Shown in pieces: positions 51,970 through 60,631 of a stretch of 64,000 nt of DNA (position 1 is its first letter; each line of letters starts with the position of its first letter). The stretch is from NCBI RefSeq assembly GCF_039539345.1, contig NZ_BAABCY010000064.1, forward strand, positions 1 through 64,000, read 5' to 3'. The notes beneath the pieces were generated by a model. That model made no database searches and was not told the DNA's origin. It saw nothing but the letters and a program-made list of their open reading frames with translations. Position numbers and translations under genes: made by a program. Origin of the DNA: Snuella lapsa. GTDB lineage: Bacteria; Bacteroidota; Bacteroidia; Flavobacteriales; Flavobacteriaceae.

Positions 51970-53886
51970 ATGAAAATTGAATCATTAAGAATAGAAAACT
52001 TCCGTGCCTTTAAAGACGAAATAATTGAATTTGATGATTACACCTCATTTGTAGGTCCAAATGGAGTTGGTAAGTCGACAGTTTTTCATGCACTTAATTT
52101 ATTCTTTAGACAGAGTAAAGACAGTCAAACCGATTTGCTTAAACTTTCAGCGAATGACTTTCACCATGCCAATATAAGTCAGCCGATTAGAATTACTGTT
52201 ACTTTTTCTGCCTTATCAGACCAAGCGAAAGAAGAGTTGGCAGATTATGTTCGACAAGATAAATTGATAATAACGGCTATTGCTGTTTATGATGCTATTA
52301 CTGAAAAGGCAGATGTAAAGCAGTTTGGAAACAGATTAGGAATGGAGGAGTTCCGAAAGTTTTTTGAAGCTGATAAAAGCGGCGCAAAAGCAGCGGAATT
52401 AAAGGAAATATTCAAATCATTTAAGGAAAAGTATGAGGACATTTCTAGTGCCAATTCAAAGGCAGATATGATATCCGCATTACATGATTACGAGAGCAAA
52501 AACCCTGAAAAATGTATCTTAATACCAAGTGAAGACCAATTCTATGGGGTTTCACGCGGAGTAAATAAATTAGAATCTCACATTCAATGGATTTTTGTCC
52601 CAGCGATAAAAGATGCAACTGAAGAAAGTGAAGAGTCTACCAAATCAGCTTTAGGACAATTACTAGCTAGAACTGTCCGTTCTCAAGTATCTTTTGACGA
52701 GAACATTAGGGATTTGAGAAACAATGTGCGAGCTGAATATCAGAAGCTCTTAGACGCAGAGCAAAAAACTCTTGATGATATTTCGGGTTCTCTACAGAAT
52801 AGATTATCAAATTGGGCACACCCAAATATTACCGCTTCAATTCAGTGGAAACAAGACCCTGACAAATCAATCAAAATTGAAGAACCCTTAGCAGGACTTA
52901 AAGTTGGTGAAAGGGGATTTGAAGGTGAATTGTCAAGGTTTGGACATGGCTTGCAACGCTCGTATATGCTCGCTTTGCTTCAGGAGCTATCAATGTTTGA
53001 CTCTGAAAACGTTCCTACTTTATTAATGGGGATTGAAGAACCTGAGTTATTTCAGCACCCACCACAGGCAAGGTATTTGGCCGAAACTTTAATTGAGTTA
53101 TCTGAATCAAATTCTCAAATTATTATCTGTACACATAGTCCTCTATTTATTCCAGGCGATAGCTTTGATAAGATTAGACTTGCTCGTGAAGAAGGAGAAC
53201 CGAGTGAAACAAAAATTAAAAGACTGACCTATGAATCTTTGGCCACAGAATTACATTCTGTTGGAGAAAAGCTTGTGACTGAAAGTGGAATGATTGCCAA
53301 ACTTTACCCTTCGCTAAATCCAGTTGTTAATGAAATGTTCTTCTGCAAAAAATTAATTTTAGTTGAAGGTCATGAAGATATTGCATACATAAGCTCTTAC
53401 TTGCTCCTAACAGGTGGTATGACCGAGTTCAGGCGCCATGGTTGTCACATTGTTCCCGTAGAAGGGAAAAACAAGTTAATCAAGCCGTTAGCAATGGCAA
53501 AACTTCTTGACATACCAACTTTCGTTGTCTACGATAGTGATACTGATAAAACAACGGAACATGAGGTTCCAAAACATAAAAAAGACAACAAAGCAATTCT
53601 CTCATTAAAAAACTATGCAGATGTTGACGAGTGGCTTGCAAGTACGGTAATTAAAGATGACTTGACCGCATGGCAAACCAACTTGACAAATGAAATTATT
53701 AATGAACTCGGACAGGATTTAAAAAAACATGAAGACGAAGCAGCTGCATTTTATGGAAATGCAGGTGGATTAAAAAAGAATCCTCTAGCGATTGCAAAGA
53801 GTTTAGAGTTAGCATGGAACGAAGGAATCAAATCTCAAATTCTAATAGACTTAACTGCAAGAATTATAGAATTTATCAATAAATAA
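51970..53886 (+). CDS. OLD-family ATP-dependent nuclease (AAA ATPase plus TOPRIM)
   Basis: The 638-residue protein has an SMC/RecF-like ATPase: Walker A GPNGVGKST at 29-37, and a signature and Walker B part with LSRFGHGLQRS and LLMGIEEPELFQHP. From about residue 455 a TOPRIM domain follows, with LILVEGHEDIAYI and VYDSDTDKTT supplying the Glu and DxD metal ligands. This is the class 1/2 OLD layout seen in phage-defence nucleases such as those of Gabija and retron effectors. It starts a two-gene operon with an HD/Hsp90-like ATPase 9 bp downstream. Confidence 0.85.
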   Translation: MKIESLRIENFRAFKDEIIEFDDYTSFVGPNGVGKSTVFHALNLFFRQSKDSQTDLLKLSANDFHHANISQPIRITVTFSALSDQAKEELADYVRQDKLIITAIAVYDAITEKADVKQFGNRLGMEEFRKFFEADKSGAKAAELKEIFKSFKEKYEDISSANSKADMISALHDYESKNPEKCILIPSEDQFYGVSRGVNKLESHIQWIFVPAIKDATEESEESTKSALGQLLARTVRSQVSFDENIRDLRNNVRAEYQKLLDAEQKTLDDISGSLQNRLSNWAHPNITASIQWKQDPDKSIKIEEPLAGLKVGERGFEGELSRFGHGLQRSYMLALLQELSMFDSENVPTLLMGIEEPELFQHPPQARYLAETLIELSESNSQIIICTHSPLFIPGDSFDKIRLAREEGEPSETKIKRLTYESLATELHSVGEKLVTESGMIAKLYPSLNPVVNEMFFCKKLILVEGHEDIAYISSYLLLTGGMTEFRRHGCHIVPVEGKNKLIKPLAMAKLLDIPTFVVYDSDTDKTTEHEVPKHKKDNKAILSLKNYADVDEWLASTVIKDDLTAWQTNLTNEIINELGQDLKKHEDEAAAFYGNAGGLKKNPLAIAKSLELAWNEGIKSQILIDLTARIIEFINK

Positions 53887-53895
53887 AATATTAAA

Positions 53896-56313
53896 ATGAA
53901 TGATGACTATAAGGACGAGTTTTTATTAAGGCTGAAAAAAAGTGAGTTATATAAAGCCCTTAAAGAGAATTGTTCTGATAAAGACGTTAATGTAATACCG
54001 CTTGTTGAAGATTGTACCTCTTATGCATTTCAAAGGACCAAAACCATTGTGAGACACATGGGGGAATTTACTCTCCATGATGGCGACCATCTTTTTAGAG
54101 TTCTAAACTTAATGGAGCGATTGATTCCTAAGGAAACTATTGATGAACTCACTAGTCCTGAATTATTATTGCTAATAATCAGTGCCTTTTTTCATGACAT
54201 TGGAATGGCTCCTGATGAAAAAGAAGTTTTAGCGTGGAAAAAAGTTTGGGATATTGAACCGATAATTGATGAGAATGAGCAAAACACATTCAATGATTTC
54301 AAAAGATTTTACAATTCTCGACCAGAAGATGAGAAAAGATTGAAAGATTTGATATCTAAAGGTAATATTTCACAGGCAGACACTATAAAATCATATCTCA
54401 TTACAGAATACATCCGTCAGACACATGCTGATAAGGCAAGAGATATAATTGAGCAAGATTGGTCGGAGAAAATCAAATTTAGAGATACTGACTTAACTGT
54501 TGAATTAGCTCAGATATGTTACAGTCACAATGAAGACGCATTAGCTCTATTGGATTTAGACAAAAACTTACTTTGCGGTTCAGGAGTTTATGCTTGTTTA
54601 CCACTAGTCGGGGTGATTCTAAGATTAGCCGATATTCTAGATTTCGATGGGAAAAGGACTCCTTCAGTTCTGTTCTCGCATTTGTATGTTAGAAATCCTA
54701 TTTCAATTAATGAATGGAACAAACATAGAGCAATAGAAGCTTGGGACATTAGTCCTGACTTAATTCAATTCAGTGCAAAATGCACGCATCCAGTTATAGA
54801 GTCATCGATACATGAATTCTGTTCTATGATTGATCATGAACTAAGCTTGGCAAATAACATTATTTCTACTCTAAACGAATTTCACACAGCAAAAGATAGA
54901 AACTTACAAATCAAGTTACCTCTCAAGGTAAATCGGGAAAAAATAAGAACCAAAACAGACATTAAAAACAGACCAGTTTACATCTATAAAGACACTAAAT
55001 TCAATCTAAGTAAGACCCAAGTCATTGAACTATTGATGGGTACAAAGCTTTATGGAAATCCTGAAGTCGCATTGAGAGAACTTTTGCAAAACTCAATTGA
55101 TGCTTGTTTACTTCGTAAGGCGCAGGAAGACAAATGGGGTAATTTGTATCAGCCTAAAATTCTTGTTAAGTATTACACTGAAAATGAAGAAGATGTTCTT
55201 GAGGTAATCGACAACGGGACAGGAATGGATGAGTACATTATAGATAATTATTATTCTAAAATTGGCTCATCATTTTATAAGTCCAAAGATTTTTACAGTC
55301 TGAAAGCTGAAACTAATGCTGATTTTTCACCTACCTCTAGATTTGGTATAGGCATTCTCTCATCTTTTATGATTTCAGATGTTTTAATTGTAGACACTAA
55401 AAGAGTGTATGGTCCTCACAAATCAAGCGACCCATTGAACATTACAGTTGAAGGCCAGGAAAGTATATTTTGGATAAAGTCGGGAACACGTGAAACACCA
55501 GGAACATCAACTAGATTAATCCTGCGAAAAAGTCATAATCCATGGGATAGAATGACAGAGAATGAGTTTATTGAGAATGTTGAAAATGTTATCCCAAATC
55601 CACCTTTTGAAATCAGCATTGAAACCCAATCTCATAAAAAGAAAAGGGATGAAAATAGTTTTAAGGAAATAACATCATACTCACTTAAGGACTACACTTG
55701 GCAAGAAAATGAGAATATCAAATTTATAGACATTCCTATTGATAGAAAGGATATAGGATTGGTAGGGTCTGCTACTGTTGCTATTTTAGAAAGCAAGAAT
55801 AGACCAGTTGAAAGAATTGAATTAAACTCCAGAGATATTGAAATAGAAGGAGAGTCTTACACCTTAGAAAGAGAACTTAGAATTGATGTTAATTCTATAA
55901 AAGAATCATCAAAGACAATCACAATTAGTGATGATGGAGACATTCGAACAGATGACTCGTCCAGTAAATTGGCAAGTTCGAATTCAAAAATTTCTTTACA
56001 TGGTATTGAAATTCCTTCAAGTCTTTTTCCAGAAAGATGGAGAATGAAAAACAATCAAGTGAAAATAAATTGGCCATTTCCGCTGATAATCGTAATTGAT
56101 GTTTGCGGTAATCGAGATTTAGACTTGAACTCTCCAAGAACAGAAATAATAATAAGTGAGAAATGGACTGATTTTGAAGAGCAATTGGCACGTATTGTTT
56201 GTCAACATATTAAGGACTCCGTTGAAATAGAATATTGGAATAACCTTTTTGAAATATTCAATAGCTCAAACAGTAGCGAAAATTTCAAAAGAGCTCTAAA
56301 TGAATTGAAATAA
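53896..56313 (+). CDS. HD-domain protein fused to an Hsp90-like (GHKL) ATPase
   Basis: An 805-residue protein with an N-terminal HD-type hydrolase part (residues about 45-290): EFTLHDGDHLFRV, FFHDIGMAPDEKE and later YSHNEDALALL with an HD-like metal site. A GHKL ATPase follows with N-box ALRELLQNSIDACLLRK, G1 box EVIDNGTGMDEY and G2-like SRFGIGILSSFMI. The rest resembles Hsp90/MutL-type middle regions. It is encoded right after the OLD nuclease. Pairing of a nuclease with an Hsp90-like sensor suggests an anti-phage or anti-plasmid module; the function is not known. Confidence 0.75.
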   Translation: MNDDYKDEFLLRLKKSELYKALKENCSDKDVNVIPLVEDCTSYAFQRTKTIVRHMGEFTLHDGDHLFRVLNLMERLIPKETIDELTSPELLLLIISAFFHDIGMAPDEKEVLAWKKVWDIEPIIDENEQNTFNDFKRFYNSRPEDEKRLKDLISKGNISQADTIKSYLITEYIRQTHADKARDIIEQDWSEKIKFRDTDLTVELAQICYSHNEDALALLDLDKNLLCGSGVYACLPLVGVILRLADILDFDGKRTPSVLFSHLYVRNPISINEWNKHRAIEAWDISPDLIQFSAKCTHPVIESSIHEFCSMIDHELSLANNIISTLNEFHTAKDRNLQIKLPLKVNREKIRTKTDIKNRPVYIYKDTKFNLSKTQVIELLMGTKLYGNPEVALRELLQNSIDACLLRKAQEDKWGNLYQPKILVKYYTENEEDVLEVIDNGTGMDEYIIDNYYSKIGSSFYKSKDFYSLKAETNADFSPTSRFGIGILSSFMISDVLIVDTKRVYGPHKSSDPLNITVEGQESIFWIKSGTRETPGTSTRLILRKSHNPWDRMTENEFIENVENVIPNPPFEISIETQSHKKKRDENSFKEITSYSLKDYTWQENENIKFIDIPIDRKDIGLVGSATVAILESKNRPVERIELNSRDIEIEGESYTLERELRIDVNSIKESSKTITISDDGDIRTDDSSSKLASSNSKISLHGIEIPSSLFPERWRMKNNQVKINWPFPLIIVIDVCGNRDLDLNSPRTEIIISEKWTDFEEQLARIVCQHIKDSVEIEYWNNLFEIFNSSNSSENFKRALNELK

Positions 56314-56321
56314 AACACGAA

Positions 56322-56434
56322 AGCACAATCGAGTAGGCGGCCGTGAACGATAAGTCCACGGTGCACCTCTCACACCACCGTACCCTTCGTCTAGTGCTCA
56401 GGATAAACCAAGCGGGTCGCGTATACGGCGGTTC
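56322..56434 (-). mobile_element. Group II intron 3' remnant
   Basis: On the minus strand the stretch reads GAACCGCCGTATACG, then GTACGGTGGTGTGAGAGG, a hairpin with CCGTG arms, and ends CCTACTCGATTG. These are features of the domain IV to VI end of bacterial group II introns. No intron ORF is present, so it is a decayed fragment. The rest of the 56.31-56.56 kb spacer shows nothing else. Confidence 0.5.
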
Positions 56435-56555
56435 AAAAATGATATTTACCTTTGTAGTATGTTAGCATACTTAGGTAGCCTTGTAGCCGTTTAATTATTG
56501 GGTTAAAAAAATGGTTTGATGTCATTTTAATAGAAAGAAGGCTTCTCCAAACAAG

Positions 56556-56680
56556 GGTTGTAAGTTTTTATCTATATTTATACCCTGAAAGTTATAATTA
56601 GTGGTATAAAAGATCCTCTTATCCCGAAACAAAAGATGGTAAATTGGATAATGATGCCGCGTTTAACGAGTTACCTACAA
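56556..56680 (+). repeat. Left cassette repeat, copy A
   Basis: About 125 bp, beginning GGTTGTAAGTTTTTATC, recur at 59275-59400 with roughly 85 percent identity. The last 27 codons are an open frame (ending KDGKLDNDAAFNELPTI) closed by a stop that overlaps the ATG of the following gene as ATGA. Confidence 0.7.
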
Positions 56681-56681
56681 T

Positions 56682-57191
56682 ATGAAAAACTTGACTGCAA
56701 CAAAATTTGTAGATAGATTAAAAGAACTTTTAGAAAATTACAATTTGACAACTGAACAGGAATATCTTAACGAGATTTTAATACCTGAATCAAAAAATAG
56801 CAACTTAAATCTAACTAAAAATTTCTTATCCGATTTACATAATAATTACGACCTATCTGGTCGTACAATCGGATTTGATTTTCTTGGACGGTTAAATGAG
56901 AATTTTGATTATGTGTTTTTTGCCATTAATGACCCATTCTACATAGGACTAGACAAAAAAACTAACGAAATAATAATGTATGATATGGAATTTGAAAAGA
57001 TACATTTAAAGTTGGCGAAGAATATTGAACAGTTTACACAGATTATTCTATTGATTTTTGAATTTGGACTTCCTGGATGGATTAATGAAAAACAATATTC
57101 GACAGACGACCGAAATAATTTATTGACAAAAATTAAGGATATAACTGGTTCGGAATATTGGACTTTTTATGAACAATCATATGGAAATTAA
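56682..57191 (+). CDS. SUKH/SMI1-like candidate immunity protein
   Basis: A 169-residue acidic protein with the SMI1/KNR4-like pattern: GFDFLGRLNENFDYVFFAINDPFYIGLDKKTNEIIMYDMEF, a stretch often seen in immunity proteins of polymorphic toxins. Its ATG overlaps the stop of a short upstream frame (ATGA), as in toxin-immunity pairs. The toxin itself is missing; only its tail-like repeat remains. Family assignment is tentative. Confidence 0.45.
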   Translation: MKNLTATKFVDRLKELLENYNLTTEQEYLNEILIPESKNSNLNLTKNFLSDLHNNYDLSGRTIGFDFLGRLNENFDYVFFAINDPFYIGLDKKTNEIIMYDMEFEKIHLKLAKNIEQFTQIILLIFEFGLPGWINEKQYSTDDRNNLLTKIKDITGSEYWTFYEQSYGN

Positions 57192-57199
57192 AAATACTG

Positions 57200-57275
57200 T
57201 AGGTAGTCAAGTAGGTAAAGGGGAATCTCACCCCTAAACCTCTCGATTCATACGACTCTTGTTATACAGTCGGTA
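57200..57275 (-). mobile_element. Second group II intron-like 3' fragment
   Basis: On the minus strand the run GTATGAATCGAGAGG followed by TTTAGGGGTGAGATTCCCC and CCTACTTGACTACC resembles the 3' end of a different group II intron, shortened by deletion. It is flanked by two small ORFs and has no coding content. Confidence 0.45.
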
Positions 57276-57314
57276 AGGCCTAAATAGTTAGACCAGTTTG
57301 TATCCCAATAAAAG

Positions 57315-57767
57315 TTGAAAATGGACCTCATGTTGTTTTCAATCTTTATGATGGAACTGTTGATAAAATTACAATTGTGGATGGACACCAAAACCACTGA
57401 TTTTTTGTTAGGATGTAAAAACCTTTATTTTTTAGGAATTCATCCCTTCGATTTTAGCAAATCGGACTCTGCCGAATACAAAGGAATTGTTGAACTTGGA
57501 AAGGAAATAATACAGGTAATCGGAATTCAAAGTTTTGCGGAATTTATTTTGGAATATCAATATCGTGTTGGAATTTGGTCATCGTTTATAACATTAGAGT
57601 TTGGAAAACCTGACCGAAATGAAATTCTAAAAATCAGTGGAACTGAAACAATATTTTCAGTTTGTTTGGAGAAAATTGAGCAGAACGAAATTAACGAATT
57701 ACCGACCGATATTATTGAAAACAAAAATAACTGGATAAGAAAAATAAAAACGTGCTACAATAACTAA
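57315..57767 (+). pseudogene. Truncated small protein, unknown
   Basis: The 150-codon frame starts in sequence that also encodes an unrelated tail in another frame (ENGPHVVFNLYDGTVDK), so its first 25-30 codons are probably not natural. The remainder, with CKNLYFLGIHPFDFSKS and later KISGTETIFSVCLEKIE, looks like a small cytosolic protein. It ends in the shared right cassette repeat. It is likely the 3' part of an immunity-like or orphan gene damaged by rearrangement. Confidence 0.4.
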
Positions 57768-57795
57768 GATTCTGTGTGGTCGGTACGGCCAAACA
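57740..57795 (+). repeat. Right cassette repeat, copy A
   Basis: About 55 bp around AACGTGCTACAATAACTAAG recur at 59892-59951, with a four-base insertion in the other copy. The repeat supplies the last codons and stop of two unrelated ORFs, in different reading frames. Confidence 0.7.
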
Positions 57796-58117
57796 TGAAC
57801 ACTGAGCCTGTCCTGAGTGTAGCCGAAGGGTTACCCCTGCCCATAAGGGACTTGCACCCTCTAGAAAAATTCGTACATTAGCACGAATGGATGCCCATGC
57901 TGGGCACGCACAACGTGTATAATTAATTGCTTTGACAAGTGCTTATTTGTAAAATTCCTTCGGAATTGGAATTTTCTCGCGTTCGTTTTTGTTTACTAAA
58001 TTAGTTGCTGAAACACGCAACTAACCATACACAACAACGTTGGTAACAAGCTGAAAAAAGAAAATTTATTACCATTTTGGTAACTTTTTTATTATATTTG
58101 CGACAAATAAGTATAAT
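57796..58117. other. Intergenic junction with REP-like and conserved spacer words
   Basis: The gap holds a short palindrome near 57797-57831 (CACTGAGCCTGTCC and GTAGCCGAAGGG words), the ACAACGTGTATAATTAATTGC word near 57907, and ACACAACAACGTTGG just before the HigB gene. These words recur at cassette borders in many flavobacteria as far as I recall. No gene is seen. Confidence 0.35.
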
Positions 58118-58411
58118 GTGAGAGTAATAGCGAAACGAACTTTACGAGACTTTTGGGAAAAACACGCAGACTGTGAAGAACAATTAAAGTCTTGGTTTAG
58201 AGAAACTGAAAAATCCGAATGGAAAAATATTAATGAATTAAAAAACGATTATCCAAGTGCGAGTATTTTAAAAGACAACCGAATTGTTTACAATATTAAA
58301 GGTAATAACTATAGATTGATTGTAAAATTCAACTTTGAATATCAAATATGCTGGATAAGATTCATCGGAACTCACGCAGAATATGACAAAATAGACGCAA
58401 ATAATATCTGA
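58118..58411 (+). CDS. higB: HigB-type mRNA interferase toxin
   Basis: The 97-residue protein starts at GTG with MRVIAKRTLRDFWEKHADCEEQLKSW. It is a HigB/RelE-fold endoribonuclease member with the LKDNRIVYNIKGNNYRLIVKFNF core and the GTHAEYDKID C-terminus. It forms a toxin-antitoxin pair with the XRE antitoxin 2 bp downstream, in the HigB-first order. Confidence 0.9.
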   Translation: MRVIAKRTLRDFWEKHADCEEQLKSWFRETEKSEWKNINELKNDYPSASILKDNRIVYNIKGNNYRLIVKFNFEYQICWIRFIGTHAEYDKIDANNI

Positions 58412-58413
58412 TT

Positions 58414-58770
58414 ATGAAAATAACACCAATAAGAAACGAAAAAGACTATCAAAACGCTCTAAACAGACTTGAAGAGATTTTTGATGCAAAAAAAGGAACT
58501 GAACAAGGAGATGAATTGGAAATCCTTTCAATCTTAATTGACAGATATGAAAATGAAAACTTTCCAATTGGAATGCCTGACCCAATTGAAGCTATCAAAT
58601 TCCGAATGGAGCAAATGGGAATGAAACAAAAGGATTTAGCCGAAGTTGTTGGATTTAAAAGTAGAGTTAGCGAAATTTTAAGCAAAAAACGTAAACTGAC
58701 TTTAGGAATGATAAGAAAACTGAATTCAACACTTCATATTCCGACTGAAGTGTTAGTTCAAGATTATTAA
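58414..58770 (+). CDS. higA: HigA-type XRE antitoxin
   Basis: A 118-residue antitoxin with an N-terminal toxin-binding helix region and a C-terminal HTH_XRE domain (QKDLAEVVGFKSRVSEILSKK). Its start is two bases after the toxin stop. HigA binds and neutralises HigB and represses the pair. Confidence 0.9.
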   Translation: MKITPIRNEKDYQNALNRLEEIFDAKKGTEQGDELEILSILIDRYENENFPIGMPDPIEAIKFRMEQMGMKQKDLAEVVGFKSRVSEILSKKRKLTLGMIRKLNSTLHIPTEVLVQDY

Positions 58771-58840
58771 TAAAAAAGCCAGTTGCCAACAATGGTAGCC
58801 ATTGCACAAGCCCTTGATGTTATGAGAATAAGATCTAAAT

Positions 58841-58865
58841 AAGCCCTTTTAAGGGCTTTTATTTT
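58841..58865 (+). terminator. Terminator after higBA
   Basis: AAGCCCTT pairs directly with AAGGGCTT, followed by a T-rich tail. It ends the toxin-antitoxin transcript 70 bp after the stop. Confidence 0.65.
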
Positions 58866-58990
58866 GCCGTGTAAATTGCTTGCACCCTAAAATTATGAGG
58901 CTTAAAAAGACGTAAAATGTATTGTAGGGCAGCTTTAAAGGCAAAACGAACATTGGACAGGCTTGTCGCCCTGGCTAATTCGGTTCGGTT

Positions 58991-59068
58991 TGTGCCATCG
59001 ATTTCGGAGTCATTGTGCCATTGATTTCGGTTTAAACCGTGCCACATATTTCGGTTCGACTTATGCCA
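58991..59068. mobile_element. Decayed IS end with tandem GTGCCA repeats
   Basis: Three repeats of the form TGTGCCATCGATTTCGG at 58991-59007, 59014-59030 and 59038-59054, and a partial fourth near 59060, are spaced about 24 bp apart. Multiple terminal repeats of this type are typical of IS21-family ends. No transposase lies next to it, so it is a remnant. The rest of the 58.87-59.27 kb stretch holds no recognisable gene. Confidence 0.4.
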
Positions 59069-59274
59069 ATTATTAACCAATACTTTAAAAGCCAGCAGAT
59101 AACAACGACAACTGTTGCACAACCCCATAGTTTTTATAAAAACACCCACTTAAAGAATGCTTGTTTATGTTGGATTACCAATAGAAGCTGCAAAACCATT
59201 TGTTTATTCCTTTTTATTCTTAAAGAATTAAAGCTTGTTAGGGAAGGCTACATTTTTAGGGAAAGCTACACAAC

Positions 59275-59400
59275 GGTTGTAAGTTTTTATCTATATTTAT
59301 ATCCTGAAAATTATAATTAGTGGTATAAAAGATTCCCTTGTCCGGAAGCTAAAGACGGTAAATTGGATAATGATGCCGCTTATAATGAGTTAGCCACCAT
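59275..59400 (+). repeat. Left cassette repeat, copy B
   Basis: This copy of the 56556 repeat again ends in a short open frame (KDGKLDNDAAYNELATI) closed by TAA nine bases before the ATG of the following lipoprotein gene. Confidence 0.7.
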
Positions 59401-59408
59401 TTAAGCCT

Positions 59409-59915
59409 ATGAAAATTAAGTTTATAATAATTATCGGATTTTCGTTTTTATTATGTTCTTGCGATTGCCAAGTTTTGGTGAAAGGAAAAGTTATTTCATC
59501 CATCAATGGAAAACCAATTAGTGGAGCGAAAATCGAAATGGTTGACAGAAACCTGAATTCCACAACTGACAATAGCGGAAATTTTAGAATTGGGGAAATA
59601 ACTGGACGTTGTTATGCTCCAAAAATTAAAGTGACGTACGAAGGGTATAAACCTTTCGAAATTGAACTGGAATCGGACTCCGATTATCAAAATTATAAAT
59701 TAAAAAAAGAATCCAAATCTGTGGACTTTGAAGAACCGTTTTATCCAGACCCGAATGATAGAAACACTTTTATTTCATCAACATGGATTGAAAAATATAG
59801 TGAGGATTTTGAAATGAAATCTGACAGTTTAATTATCTATCTTGACGAGGACAACCCTGCCAAAGAAATTGAATTGATTAAACAAAAATTCAAAAATAAA
59901 AACGTGCTACAATAA
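59409..59915 (+). CDS. Putative lipoprotein with carboxypeptidase-like regulatory domain
   Basis: A 168-residue protein with an N-terminal signal (MKIKFIIIIGFSFLLCSC) whose cysteines suit lipidation. Residues about 22-95 form a CarboxypepD_reg-like beta-sandwich (VKGKVISSINGKPISGAKIEMVD; NSGNFRIGEITG). The C-terminus is polar and ends in the right cassette repeat, so its last codons come from the repeat. It may have been captured in the same cassette site as the SUKH-like gene. Function unknown. Confidence 0.55.
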   Translation: MKIKFIIIIGFSFLLCSCDCQVLVKGKVISSINGKPISGAKIEMVDRNLNSTTDNSGNFRIGEITGRCYAPKIKVTYEGYKPFEIELESDSDYQNYKLKKESKSVDFEEPFYPDPNDRNTFISSTWIEKYSEDFEMKSDSLIIYLDEDNPAKEIELIKQKFKNKNVLQ

Positions 59916-59951
59916 CTAAGATTCTGTTCGTGTGGTCAGTACGGCCAAACA
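59892..59951 (+). repeat. Right cassette repeat, copy B
   Basis: It matches 57740-57795 at nearly every position, apart from a short TTCG insertion. It gives the stop of the lipoprotein ORF in a frame different from copy A. Confidence 0.7.
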
Positions 59952-59962
59952 AATACAGTCCA

Positions 59963-60253
59963 CTAACTAATCCGCTTCCTCAACTTTTTACACAGGTTAG
60001 CATATAGTTTTATGTAGGTGGGCTCATCTATAGCGGTGCAGTCCTCCCACTCTTCCAGATCTTTCGAAATGTCCTGCCAGTTAGAGTATTTAAAAACCAT
60101 AAAATCGGTAGTGCCCGAGTTCGTAAGGCTTCTCAAAGATTGTTCGTATAATGCCATAGCCTCTCCATTGGATGCTAAAAGGAATAATAACTTAGAATGG
60201 CCTTCCATAATTACCAGGAAGTAACACGCATAAAAAAGGGTTAACATCAACAA
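59963..60253 (-). CDS. Hypothetical protein
   Basis: A 96-codon frame; the protein probably begins at the internal MEGHSKLLFLLASNGEA methionine (60208), giving 81 residues. It contains GTTDFMVFKYSNWQDISKD and a basic end KLYANLCKKLRKRIS. I recognise no family. Codon use and the lack of a conflicting frame give it moderate credibility. It is convergent with the lipoprotein gene. Confidence 0.4.
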   Translation of the reverse strand: MLMLTLFYACYFLVIMEGHSKLLFLLASNGEAMALYEQSLRSLTNSGTTDFMVFKYSNWQDISKDLEEWEDCTAIDEPTYIKLYANLCKKLRKRIS

Positions 60254-60569
60254 ACAACATTAACCCTAATTAATCGCCTCAATAGCAATAATCGCATTGA
60301 TTATAGCTTCTCTCAATAAGGTTCATGTAAATAGCTATTCACAATACAAATATACAAGTATTTTCTTTATTATTAAAAAGATTTTACGTACATAATTTCA
60401 TTATCCTATGCTCGTATTAAGTTGAGGGAAATCATATTTATGTTTTAGGTGCAGGTATTCCATTGGGTAGTTGTACTTATAAGCCTCCCTAATAATGTTA
60501 AGCTTATTCTATTTTTCTTCCGATCGTTTATAATCGAGAGTGTATATATTAATATAGAATTACCCCACA
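60254..60569. other. Intergenic stretch left of IS21
   Basis: About 315 bp, AT-rich, with no ORF, tRNA or strong hairpin that I can support. It ends at the left end of the IS21-family element. Confidence 0.5.
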
Positions 60570-60631
60570 TTTCAATTTAAAAGTATACCACTTATTACCA
60601 ACTTGAACATCCAACCAGAGATGTTCAGAAA

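Noticed and set aside
57200..58117. Integron attC array around the cassette borders
   Set aside because: The recurring border words lack the inverted R''/L'' pairing of attC sites and no integron integrase is present in the window.
58859..59149. 96-codon leftward frame through the tandem GTGCCA repeats
   Set aside because: It translates repeat DNA and has no homologous feature; the region is better explained as an IS end.
59039..59320. 93-codon rightward frame ending in the left cassette repeat
   Set aside because: It starts within IS-end debris and has no conserved motif.
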